Shown here one piece after another: positions 12,131-23,214 of a stretch of DNA of 64,000 nt. The stretch is taken from NCBI RefSeq assembly GCF_000003855.2, contig NW_003101675.1, forward strand, positions 591,663 through 655,662. Direction: 5' to 3'. Below the pieces are notes generated by a model. That model made no database searches. It saw nothing but the letters and a program-made list of their open reading frames with translations, and was not told the origin of the DNA. The DNA is from Blastomyces gilchristii SLH14081 (lineage: Eukaryota > Ascomycota > Eurotiomycetes > Onygenales > Ajellomycetaceae). The translations under genes and the position numbers were made by a program. Numbering within the stretch: the first letter of the stretch is position 1; each line of letters opens with the position of its first letter.

Positions 12131-12477
12131 ATTATTATAATACTTCTGTTTTTATCTCAGTTTTATCTTATTTCATTTTATTAAAAAATGATTGTATAAT
12201 TCTTTTTAACATAAAAGAATTAACTTATTTTACTAGAGAAACTAACACTTTTAATATCTTCAAAGTTTGAATCAATTTTAACTTTGAAATATAATTAAAT
12301 ACACTTTTTATATCAAGAAAAACTGCAGTTGAGATTATATTTTCATACTTTATTATGTGAAAATTATTAACAACTGAAAGAATAGTGTTAATTACAGAAT
12401 ATTATTTTTCATTTCTCATTTATTCATTATATAGAAGGGAATTATTAATAAAGCTTATAAAAGATAATCTAGTAACT
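12131..12477 (-). mobile_element. LINE-C, left part (RT region)
   Basis: Reverse complement of the RT region of the Tad1-like LINE (about 56990-57325 of LINE-B). It is interrupted at 12478 by MITE-3 and continues at 37774 in exact register, 25 kb away. It forms the outermost layer of the nested stack. No coding capacity is left. Confidence 0.82.
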
Positions 12478-12962
12478 AGACTAACTGTGTGATCATGTCT
12501 GAGATCAGAATCAGAATATTTGATAATCTTATTATTAATTTAATTGATTTCATTACACAGTTTTAACATTAGATAGTAGTCTTATACTGTTTGAGTAAAA
12601 CTTACTATCTACTCTTATCATATTTTTCAAATAAGTTCATGATTTTCACTTCTTAATTTAAATTCTTTTTATTACTTTAAATGACTTTAAATCTTATTTA
12701 AGTATTATCAAAAAGTATTACTTTTTAAAAAAACTAAAAATAATCTAAAGAAAACCTTAAAATGTCTAAAAATAGTAACTTTATACTAAGAATGAAACTA
12801 AATAAGATTAAATAAGATTATTTTCTTATTTTTTCCAAGTTATGATTTCATTTTGAGATCTGATGAATAGTTACTTTGCATGTTTTTTTAATGATTAGTT
12901 CTAGCAGAATTCATATTAAGAAATGTATAGAATCAGATCAAAAAAAATCAAACATGAAATTT
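12478..12962 (-). mobile_element. Mutator-like MITE, copy 3, left part
   Basis: Reverse-oriented copy beginning AGACTAACTGTGTGATC. It inserted into LINE-C: CTAGTAACT at 12469-12477 and TTAGTAACT at 37765-37773 are the 9-bp target duplication, one C-to-T apart. The copy is split by gypsy G2 at 12962/12963. Its last 21 bp are found at 37744-37764. Total length is about 506 bp, like the other copies. Confidence 0.8.
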
Positions 12963-13220
12963 TATAAGAATAAGTACTTGCAGGCAATTATTCAGGTGTT
13001 TGCAGCTTGGCATGATATGTACTGTTAACTACTAGAAGTATTCACAGTAGAAAGATACAATGTAAAGATTAAATGTATAATAGTATTCAAGCTGAGTTAT
13101 AAATAGTATTCATAAACTTCAGTCTATATAGTTATATGTAGTCAAGAGTCACTAACTTTATTGATTACATAAGAGATAGAAATAGAGATAAAGAATTTAT
13201 AAGAAGTGAGATTTCTTATA
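12963..13220 (-). repeat. G2 3' LTR
   Basis: 258 bp, same length as 37481-37738. It is eroded: by eye it has no CpG, against four in the 5' LTR. The terminal TG and CA have become TA. Confidence 0.85.
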
Positions 13221-13266
13221 TACTCTTTCCTCTCTAAGACTTCATCTGTGAAGCCTTTCACTGAGT

Positions 13267-13771
13267 AGCCTGACTATGTGAACGTGTCTGGGACCAGAAC
13301 TAGATTTTTTGATAGTTTCATTATTAATTCAACTGATCTCATTACATGATTTTAACATTAGATAGTAGTCTCATACTGTTTCAGTGAGACTTACTGTCTA
13401 CTCTTGTCACATTTTCCAAATGAGATCATGATTTTCACTTCTCAATTTAAATTATTTTTATTGCTTTAAATGACTTTAAATCTCATTCGAGTATTATCAA
13501 AAAGCATTACTTTTTAAAAAATTAAAAATAGTCTAAAAAAAACCTTAAAATGTCTAAAAATAGTAACTTTATGCCAAGAATGAGACTAAATGAGATCAAA
13601 TGAAATCACTTTCTCATTTTTTTCAAGTCATGGTTTCATTTTAAGATCTGATATATAGTCACTTTACATGTTTTTTTAATAGCCAGTCCCAGCGGGATTC
13701 ACGCCAAGAAATGTATGAGACCAGACCAAATGAGATCAAATGTGAAATTCGTGGTCCCGGCGGCCAGTCTA
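13267..13771 (-). mobile_element. Mutator-like MITE, copy 4
   Basis: 505 bp, inserted in G2 close to its 3' LTR. A perfect 9-bp duplication TCACTGAGT lies at 13258-13266 and 13772-13780. It keeps GC-rich ends (GGTCCCGGCGGCCAGTCT on the right) and is, with copy 1, the least eroded copy. This is the best-defined example of the family. Non-coding. Confidence 0.82.
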
Positions 13772-16700
13772 TCACTGAGTGACTTTATAAAATCAGCTCA
13801 GTACTGCAGTGATACTTACTAAAAACTCTTCATATCTATAAAAAATCTCAGTAAGGAAAAATCTCTTGTTACTATGAAGAAAAAAGAGTCTATCACTCAG
13901 TTTCTTATTTCATAAGATTCTTTATAGTCTACAGATTCTTCTCTGACTATTACACAGATTCATCTCATATCTTTCATATAGAAGAGTTCTGATTGACTCT
14001 CAATTATTTTCACAAGATTCTTGTGTGACTATCACACAAATTCATCTCACAGATGAATCACTCTCTGTGAGATTATTCTCATTAAAGAGAAGTATTTAAA
14101 AGTTAATCTTTCACTCATTCTTACAAATCATTGTTCTTTGACACTGTAGAATTGTGAGGAATTTTTCATTCTTTCATCAACTCTGTAGAATTGTAAAATC
14201 ATGATATTTACAGTCTACAATCACTCTTTATAATTATATAGAAAGATTCAGGTCTGTAATTCACAATCACTCTTTGTTTACTAGAGTGATCTGACTGTTT
14301 CATAGAATTATTCATAGTGTAAGCAAATATCTCTAGAGTAGTATTAATATCTTAGATCTGTCTATAGAATCTCATCTTCTTTTTTCTTTTTCTATAACAG
14401 CTCTCATTCTTATATACTATGAGTATTCTCATTCATCTGTAAAGTGTTTTCACTCAGATAACAGAGAGAGAGTGTTTCTAACAATATCTATATATTAATT
14501 CAAGAACTTCTCAAGAATAAAAGTTTTCTCAATTTCAATATCTTTATAAATAATATCTGACTGTCACTGAGCTTTTTATAGATGTTTCTGTAACTTCTCT
14601 GATTACTTTTTACTAGCTGATGAAGCAGGAACATCACTGTTCACAACAGTATCTTTATCTCTCTCAGCTCTGTCACTGTATCTGATCTTCAGATCAGCAG
14701 TTAATCTCATATCTTTCTCAGATCAGCTTCTGACTTTAAGTAATGCAGTTTTATTCTTTACTATAAGTCTCTTTATAAGTAATTTCTTACAGATTCTAGC
14801 TAATAGTTCTTATAAAGCTCTCAGTGTTATCAGTGTCTTCTGCAGTTTCACAGATCTATAATCATCTCTCTTCTACTTATGCAATCTCTGATAAGGTATA
14901 TGCAAATATATCTAGATTTTTTATCAATGATTCTTACACTGCAGTGTATTTCTGCAATCTCATTGTCAATGAGAGATGAGTCTCTGAGTATCTGTAAATT
15001 TCAGATAATTAAGATAATGCAAATGTCATGAATTTGTGACAGAAGTTAATCTGAATAGATGAGCTCTCTCTCTATATCTTAATTATTTCTGAGCTGAGTA
15101 CTTCAGTATCACTGAGAGAGTAAATATAGCTTTATAAGAAGTATTTAATTATATATACAGATGATCAGTTCTCAAGACTCTGCTGCAACTGTATGTATTC
15201 TGATATTCAGCTTCTCTGAAGTCTGTGCATTTCTGACAGTCTTCATATCAAATGTAATAATTATCTGTACTACAGATATAATACTCTCTGCTTCTTTAAA
15301 GAGAAAAATTGATAGTCATGAGAAGATTGAGTGTTACAGATATTGAGAATATAAGTATGAATTTTCTTTATTTTTTCTTTGTTAATCTCTAAATTGTGTT
15401 CACAGCTCTGTTTTTATTTTCTTGTTTTTTAACTTTAATAAGAATATGATTTCTTCTTCTCTTTTCATACACTGCAGACTGTTTATCTCAGTAGAAATCT
15501 ATTATCTTATAGACTAGAATTTGCAAATAACAGTGTTAATGTCTTTATCATAATCAGATTCTTAGTGAAGATCACATTATTCTGACTTATCAGAATTCAC
15601 AGTATAAAAGTTATATCTCAGCTTTTACAGATATTTTATCTGCTCAGATAATTCTTAAGTAAACTTATTCATCTTATCAGAATACTTTTATTATTGAATC
15701 TTGAATCAGAGATCACAATCTCACTTCTCTGAGTTAATAATTTCTTTAATCTGATATTCTCTTTCACTCTCTACTACTTTATAAACAGAGTGATAAATCA
15801 CAGAATTCTCTTCTAAGAATTTCTTATATTCACAGAGTAAAGAGATATAAAAAATATTATATATTTACAACTCAGATAATAGTTTCAATCTATAGAACTG
15901 TAAACTAACTTTCTTTATAATCTTATAAGACTCTGTCTGCAAAAGATTCAGCTTCTTACTGAATCTTCATATAATAATGTTTTCTAGACTCAGTCAGACT
16001 CTATCATCTTTTTTAAAACTCTTTATAATATACTTAAAGTTATAGTATCTCATCTGATACTCTGAAGTCTTTCTTAAGAATTTACAAGCTTTCTCTTAGA
16101 TATTCTGAATTCTCTCAGTCTGTTCACAGACATTATTACACTCTATAGTATACTCTCACAGATTTTTCAAGATTATCTGCAGATGAGTCTTAGTGAGCAT
16201 CTCAAAGAGAGTTTTATCTGTACTGATATACTTTAAGTTATTATATATAAACTCTGTAAGTAATAATCAATGTACTCAGTCATTCTGATTATAATTAACA
16301 AAGTACTGCAGATACTGTTTTAATATACTTATCAGGTGTTCTATCTGATCATCTGTGTATTAATGAAAAGTCATGCTTAGATCTCATAAGATCTTCAGTA
16401 TAGTTATCAGAGTAGATTAGAACTTTTCTGTGAAAATTAATTCTCTATCTGAGATAATATTCATAGATAATTCATACAATCAGATTACATTATGAATGAA
16501 AATATGAGTTAAATTCTTTAACTTTAAGTTCTTACAGATGAGTATAAAGTGTGTTATCTTGATAAAGTAATCTACTATCATCAGTACACTGTCAAAGTAG
16601 GTATTATATATATTCTTGCTTTCAGAGAGACTTATAAGAGTGTTCATTTCTAGCTATTCTCAAGATTTCTGTAAGATAAGTAGAGAAGTAAGTTTTTTAT

Positions 16701-17711
16701 ATAATCTGAAGTGCACTATCTGTGAATTCTGATAAATAGTATAAGAATTCACTATCTTCTTTATAAGTTCTTATATCTTCAGTCAGAAGTATTTTCTTAC
16801 AAGTAACTCATGAGTTCTAGTATCTATAAAATGACTTACTAAAGAAGAGTCATGATGCCTTTTAATAAGTTCTATATATAGAAACTTATTCATAGATATA
16901 TAAATTCAGCTCTTTCTTTATAAGAGATTATTTAAGTCTCTTTAACTCTTTATTTCTGCAGAGTTGATCTCTATTATAAGCAGTTTCTGAATATACTAAG
17001 TATATTCATTCTTCAGTTATAGTTCAGATAATCTGAATAGAAGATTTTACAAATACTTATTATCTATTTTTTCTTATATCAGGTCTTTCACAGTGCTTCT
17101 CAAAGCCTGTAAATTCTTCAGATTATAGATATTCTCTTCAAGAATTCTTACAGAGATTCTCAGAGTATTGACTCTCAGTGTTATAGAGAGTAGTTGTACA
17201 GGCTTCTTTTCTCTCTTCTTTCTCTTCTTTTATAAGAGATTGAGAGACTCTTCAGTTAATCTCTTCACAACACTTAGTCTGAGTATTCTATAAAACTTTT
17301 CTATCTTCTCTAATCTCTCTGTATCTGTCATTCTGATCTTCTTAATATAGTCTGATCTGTGAGAGAGTCTGTCTGCTGAGTTCTTAGTTCTCTTGATATA
17401 CTCTATCTTGAATCAGAACTCACTCAGTCTCTAAGCTCAGTAAATCTGCTACTGTGAGAGTTTCTTAATTGAAGTAAACTATTATAAGCTGTTATAATCA
17501 GTTCTAACAGTAATCACTGTTATAAGACTCTTAAAGTAGTGATATCAGTGACAGAAAGATTTCACTATTATAAGAAGCTTCTGATTATGAATATTATAGT
17601 TAATCTCTACAGATTGCATCTTTCATGAGAAAAAGATTACTGAAACTCAGTTCTCATTTAACTGTAGTTATAAAACTATTTCTGAAATTGTAAAGAAGAA
17701 GATATCTGTCT
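13772..17711 (-). pseudogene. G2 pol remnant, C-terminal half (RNase H end, integrase) and 3' region
   Basis: Reading leftward, the end of RNase H lies near 17400-17700. The integrase core is at about 16300-16620: the minus strand gives FDSVLMIVDYF (first catalytic Asp), ISDRELIFTEKF (second Asp) and QIEHLISILKQYL (Glu region), followed by FVNYNQND, as in gypsy integrases. The remaining 13772 to about 15400 is post-integrase sequence without a recognised domain. It is broken by many stops. The reading frame is severed at 17711 by LINE-A and resumes at 34759. Confidence 0.72.
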
Positions 17712-19395
17712 CGAAGTCAGACAATAATCAGATTGACAAGGAACCGCTCCACCACGAACTCGCTCAATTTTTCGAATAAGAACCCGCCGATAGATCCATC
17801 GAAAAGCCCTTGATCATACGAGCATTTTGACCCCATCGCCGACCGCATACCCCGTGTGGTGATGGAGTTATCCAGCCAAACGTGAACCAGACGTTGTTCG
17901 AAACTCCTGAGTGGGATTATCCCCCGTTCACCCCTACCACACCACAACCCCGGGCCAAATTGCCATACAAATTGTAAGGCAAAGAGACCTAGCCATATGC
18001 GCCAATCTTCTTGATTTTGGAAGATCCCCGACCTGTAATTGTGGAGATATCTGAGAAGCAACTTCCACGAAAACCCTGTCTATCTTTGATGTTCCAAAAC
18101 ATCAACGCCAAGTCCCACCCACGTACCGCCCTTCCCAATCTGGCCCACGTCCGGCAGAAAAATACAAAAAGATACCTCAGCAATAGTATCAAGCACATAA
18201 TCAACTGACACATCTGAAGCGCATCCCCCGCGAAAAACCCTCTCTGTCTTTACACCAAGTCCCACCCTTGTATCACACCTTCCGATCTGCCCCATCCCCG
18301 GCAGAAAAGTACAAAAAGATACCTCAGCAACTGTATTTAATACATAATTGACAGACACAACAACTATAAAATCAGTATATCTCAAGGTCTGACTGAGCCT
18401 TTGATCCCTGCACAGTGAGATATATTAAATCTAGTTTTAATACCTCAATATTCAATAGATTCTGCAAGGGATTGAGAACAGCAATACTAGATTTTTATTG
18501 AATTTGAGAATTAACTCTATATTGATATAATCATTGACAAAGTCTTCTATTTTGAGATATAAATAACCAGTTCCTCTACATCCTGCTGACAATATTTATA
18601 TTATTATATAGAAACAGACTTATATTCTCTATAATATCAAGACTCTGAAGAGGGAAAGTCTTGATAGAGAATATACAGTAGTGTATATCTTAGTAGTTTC
18701 TATCTCATTCTTCTGCAGCAGTTAATGCAAAAAAAAAAACAGATCTTAGAAATAGTTTTTTACTTCTCTTGAAAAAGTAAGATGTTTTTCTCTGAGTTTT
18801 ATATAATATTCTTACAAAGAATTAAAAACAGAGCTGTTTTCTGTCATAATTTCATATTCTTTTAAGTAAGAATTACTTTTTCAGTGACTGAAGAGCTTTT
18901 ATTAATACTTAATTATTTTTTATACTCTTTATTAACTGATTTGAGTTGCATACTTGTTGTGTGAGAAGAATTGAATGATTTAGAATAAAATTGAATAGTT
19001 TTAATCAATTTCTCTGCAAAAAATTGATTTATTTTTTATCAGTTTTTCTCTCAAAAACTGTCATATCATTTGATTTATTATCAATTGATATCATACTTTT
19101 CCTCACTGTATTTCAATAAAGAGATTATAAAGATTTTATTGATTTATCTCAAAAATCAATTTAGTTTATTAGATTCTCTTCAAAAATCTAATCTAGTTAC
19201 TGAACTAGTGTGAAAAAAATCAGGTGTTTTATATATAAAAGTCTTTTATTCTTCTTTTGAAACAGTCTAACCAACTTTTCAATTGAAAACAGACTTAGAA
19301 ATCTCTTAATTGAAACAGTCTGATCAACTTTTCAAAAGAGTTTAATACATATCTCAATTGAAACAGTCTGATCAACTTTTCATTGAGTGAGAATA
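17712..19395 (+). promoter_or_regulatory. LINE-A 5' UTR with tandem units and hairpin series
   Basis: About 1.7 kb before ORF1. The first 600 bp are unusually GC-rich for this compartment. Two tandem units with period 147 bp begin at about 18111 and 18258; both contain AGTCCCACCC, GGCAGAAAA and TACAAAAAGATACCTCAGCAA. Reiterated 5' units act as internal promoters in some LINEs (established for mouse L1). That role here is inference. Between 19007 and 19190 four short stem-loops follow each other, and at 19259-19385 three copies of a motif containing GAAACAGTCT and AACTTTTCA occur. The same features recur in LINE-B (51987-53672). Confidence 0.65.
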
Positions 19396-19934
19396 ATAAG
19401 TTCTAAAATACACTCAGTTGATGTGGAAAAAGATGCTTTCTCAAATGCTATTTCTGAGATTGAAATTCTGAAGAGAAGAAAGAAAGAAGAAATAGAGAAA
19501 CAACAAGTTCTTGAAATACAGAAACTTGAAAAAGCAAGCAAGATTCTTGAAAAGCAGTGACTGAGTGAGATGAATGAAGAAGTTCTGTTAATTCTTCATA
19601 CTCAGACTAGACAACTACAGAAGATGATCAAGTTCAAACTTGGAATTTCAAACACAGTTCAAAAAACATTGAAAATTTCTAGTACAATCACTGACTTCTC
19701 ATCTTACTCTTCTTTCTCTTTTTCTACTTCTTCTTCTTCTTTGAATCAGAAGAAAACATATGCTCAAGCAGCTGAATCTGCTGTCTCTAAACCTGCTATC
19801 TCAAAACATGCTCAAAATCCTGAGAAAACTGAGAAGAATAATGCTCATGCTTCTATTCATAGAAAAGTGAAGAAAAAAATCCAAAAGAAGAAAAACTTTC
19901 AAATCTTCAGAGATAGAAGACTTATTCTCAAAGT

Positions 19935-20109
19935 TGTAGTTCGGAAGAACGTACGACCGTCGGATAATAACGCGGCCACTTCTGAACTTGCTTATGAGTG
20001 TAAAGGAGTCATAGCGGCCACTAATTAATTTAGTGTACAATATTATGATATATAAGAAGCCAGTGTACGCCTGTAATCATACACTGACTTAAGCAACCTT
20101 TGAATCACA
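19935..20109 (+). repeat. G4 5' LTR
   Basis: 175 bp, starting TGTAGTTCGG and ending GAATCACA. It retains about nine CpG sites, against two in the 3' LTR. Confidence 0.88.
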
Positions 20110-21900
20110 TCTGATAGCATGTCTAAAAACTGGTGAGAAGTGCAGGCTTCTTCAGAGTGTGATAATTCCATCTATGAAGCAATTCATAGTTATCATGTCA
20201 GTGTGATTCTAGAACATCTCAAAAGATAGTGTATGAAGAGCAGTGAGTGAAAGAGCATCTGATTGATGCTGCTTTACTTGTTGAGGAAAAACTCCACACT
20301 CAGGTGAATGTCATGTATGCGAATAAATGAGGTGTGAGAAAAGAGATAAGAGCAGTGAACCAGATTCAAAGAAGACTACTCTTCACTCAAAGGAATAAAA
20401 GAAGAGAATGATCATCACTGAAGTTATATGATGATAACAGAAATTATATAATGATATAGCAATATAACAACAGATATCATATAATTAATAAGAAATCACT
20501 GAAATGAATATCTTCTCTAGTCAATATAAACAACACTCTTCTCTGCTATCTGAACTGAAAGATATGCAGAATCTCTCAGAGAGTTTACTTAAAGCAGTAA
20601 GAAAAGCAGCTGAAACTACTAAACTGAAATTAAAGCTCTGTATACATATGAGAATTCTAAATGAGATTGAGACCTTGCATATACAGTGACAGATTAAGAC
20701 AGAAGCTAAATAACAATTGACATTCACTGCAAATCAAGCATTCACTATGAAGAGTTTTACTAACACAATCATCATTATTAATAAAAATAGAGAAAATCAG
20801 ATCTTAGATCTGCAGCAGAAGATTAAATATTTATACAGATAGATAACTACACTGAATCTGAAGATCTTATTATAATTATTTATAATCTCTTTAGAAGTAT
20901 ATATATTATCAGAGATCACTGTGCAGAATAAGAATCTGAGTATGAAATATATCAAGCTGAGAGATCTGTTGAAGTTATCAAGCTTTAATAGCAACTGAAA
21001 AAATAATGCTGTAATCAGCTGACTAAGTCAGATACAATTATATTATTAGATTGAATATGAACTCACAGACAGACAGTTAACAGAATTTCAATAAGTCTTA
21101 AGATCTGCTGTGTTTCTACACAGCAAAGTAAAGTCATTATAAATAACTGATAAAAAGATGAATCTTACAGATCTGAAGTGATATTCATTTTTATAAATAT
21201 AAATATGTTTCTCAAATGAATCTTGCACAACTTTGAGAAAGTGAATATATAAGACAAGTATTATAAATACTTCACTGAGTATAGATAAGTAAGTGATCTT
21301 ATATTATACTTTATACACTTCAGTTTATACTATCTCACATTGAATGAAGAGCTTTCAATATCTTTCTATTTACAGATCTTCATTCATGATCTTATATCTG
21401 AGTTAAGAGTAGAATGAAAATACTTAATCTTATAATCAGATATAGTGAAAGAAGCATACAACATTCTCATTGAAGAGAAATAAGTAAGTCAATTATAATA
21501 GAAAATACTGTAATTGAGTATACTCTAATGAAGAATGAGTAATCAGACTTCTATAACATAAGTCATATACTTAAATATAATGAATCTAGATCTGAATGCC
21601 ATTGCTAAAGCACTGAATTTCTCAAAAAAGAGATTCTCTGAGTGAAAATCTTGATATTATAAGCATTAAGCTTGCTTCAACTGCAGATATCAATATCATG
21701 ATATAAAAGATTACACATAGTATATACAGTCAAGAGAAGTAAGAGAGTTAAAAAACTAGCAGAATCAGTGAGCTCAGAGACACTTACTGATATTCTATAA
21801 AAAGTCTTCAAAGTGAAAGAGATACTTGTGTTAGAAGATTCTCTGAATTCTGTGAATACTAAGAGAAAGCAGGCTTCTGACTGAGATGTGAGTAAGAATG
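20110..21900 (+). pseudogene. G4 gag remnant with CCHC knuckle
   Basis: Degenerate gag. The only longer open piece is 20504-20689 (LSESLLKAVRKAAETTKLKL, probably helical). A zinc knuckle lies at 21673-21714. It reads CFNCRYQYHDIKDY, the CX2CX4HX4C pattern with its last Cys changed to Tyr (TGC to TAC). The fragment at 6529-7392 is a second copy of the first part. Stops throughout. Confidence 0.68.
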
Positions 21901-22137
21901 AAGTGAACACTCATCTCAATCCCTTGAGACCTGAAATATTAATGTATAAGAGATACTTAAGTAAGAATCAAGAGATGGCTGTAAAAGTGTTAGCAGATAC
22001 AGAAGCTTCTATATAATATATTGATAATTATATAATCTGATGACTAAAAGAGGTCTGCTGAGTGAAGAATTCTCAATGTATAAGATTATCTGATAACTGA
22101 TATTTGATATCACTTACAAAAGTAAGAGTTCTCTTGT

Positions 22138-23214
22138 GGCCCTGTGGCGTAGTGGTTAACTACGCTATCATGAAGCCTCAATTAGCAGCCTTCCTCTCAA
22201 GGAATAAATGCTAAGAGAGGGCAGGTTCAAACTCTGTAAGAGTTATCTTAATCACAGCTTTCACTATTAAGTCATAAAACAGTATCAGAGGCCCTCGGAT
22301 GCACTATAGTGAATCATCATCAAGCTTAAGATATTCATCTCAGAGGTTCCCGGGTGCTAATTCTCACTGATCTTAGAATTAACAGTCTCTCAGGCACTTC
22401 AAGTTAGATCAGTACTAGAGTGATTGAGATCTAGAGTGTCTGCAGAATAGTGAATCATTATCAAGCTTAACTGATCAGATCTCATTCTCTTCACTCTAGA
22501 CACTCACTTCTGAGAAATGAGATTTAAAAACTATTCAATTAGAACACTCTGGGCCTAGCAAGGACCTAGATGAGATGAGGCCTAGACACTCTTAATAGAT
22601 GATTAGTATAAGCAAGACTGTGACAGTCAATTGATAGACTGAAATGCTGAGATTGACAGCTGAAAGATTAGAGACTTAACTAGAATTGAGTAGCTCTGAT
22701 GTTATTCTTAGTGAGAATCTCACTTATGAGTAAGCTAGTTACAGGAGCTAGCTGGGCGGTGACTCTTTAGAGAGAATGATAACTTCTGAAGCAGGCCTGA
22801 GAGAACAGAGGTAGTGATCAGTTATATAGAGTGTTAAAAAGATATATATAGCTTAAGATATAAACTGCAGAGATCTTGTTCTATAGCTCTCTTTACTTTA
22901 TCTTTTTCTTTCAATTTCTTTCTATCTATCTATTTAATATATCTATCTTTAAGACTGTGTTCTCTTTCTCTTTTCCTTTATCATGATATTGTCAAATGAT
23001 TTCAAAGTATCAGAAGATGTTAAAACACTGTAATTTATAAACAGTTTTTGTATTCTGAGCTGGAATTTTCTGATTTTATATATCTGAAATTGATGAATGT
23101 ATAATAGTTAACTTTACAGATATAGAAAAAACTCTGAGAACTAAAAGTTCTCAGGTAGATGTTATAGTCTCTGACTGCATACATCTATAATTGAAGAAGA
23201 ATAATAATAATAAT
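22138..23214 (+). mobile_element. tRNA-headed SINE with LINE-derived 3' end
   Basis: 1,077-bp insertion between G4 protease and RT, flanked by a perfect 14-bp duplication AAGAGTTCTCTTGT (22124-22137 and 23215-23228). The head resembles a tRNA gene: A box TGGCGTAGTGG at 22145-22155, a D-arm-like GCGTAGTGGTTAACTACGC, and B box GGTTCAAACTC at 22224-22234. The boxes are farther apart than in a plain tRNA. The body (about 22260-22885) is unique in the window and contains a repeated TAGTGAATCAT.ATCAAGCTTA segment. The last 330 bp or so (from about 22888) match the LINE 3' UTR and end in the same TAA-type tail (partner sequence at 34421-34746). It has no coding capacity. It is long for a SINE. Confidence 0.85.
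22145..22234 (+). promoter_or_regulatory. Internal RNA polymerase III promoter (A and B boxes) of the SINE
   Basis: TGGCGTAGTGG fits the tRNA A-box consensus, and GGTTCAAACTC fits the B box apart from the eroded CG. The 79-bp start-to-start distance is compatible with Pol III promoters that carry a tRNA-intron-like spacer. Function is inferred. Confidence 0.6.

Noticed and set aside
15161..15346. Plus-strand hydrophobic frame inside G2
   Set aside because: Antisense to the decayed G2 3' region, short and without supporting motif.
22138..22240. A functional tRNA gene
   Set aside because: A and B boxes are present, but the acceptor stem and a proper anticodon arm cannot be closed, and the segment lies inside a duplicated SINE unit.
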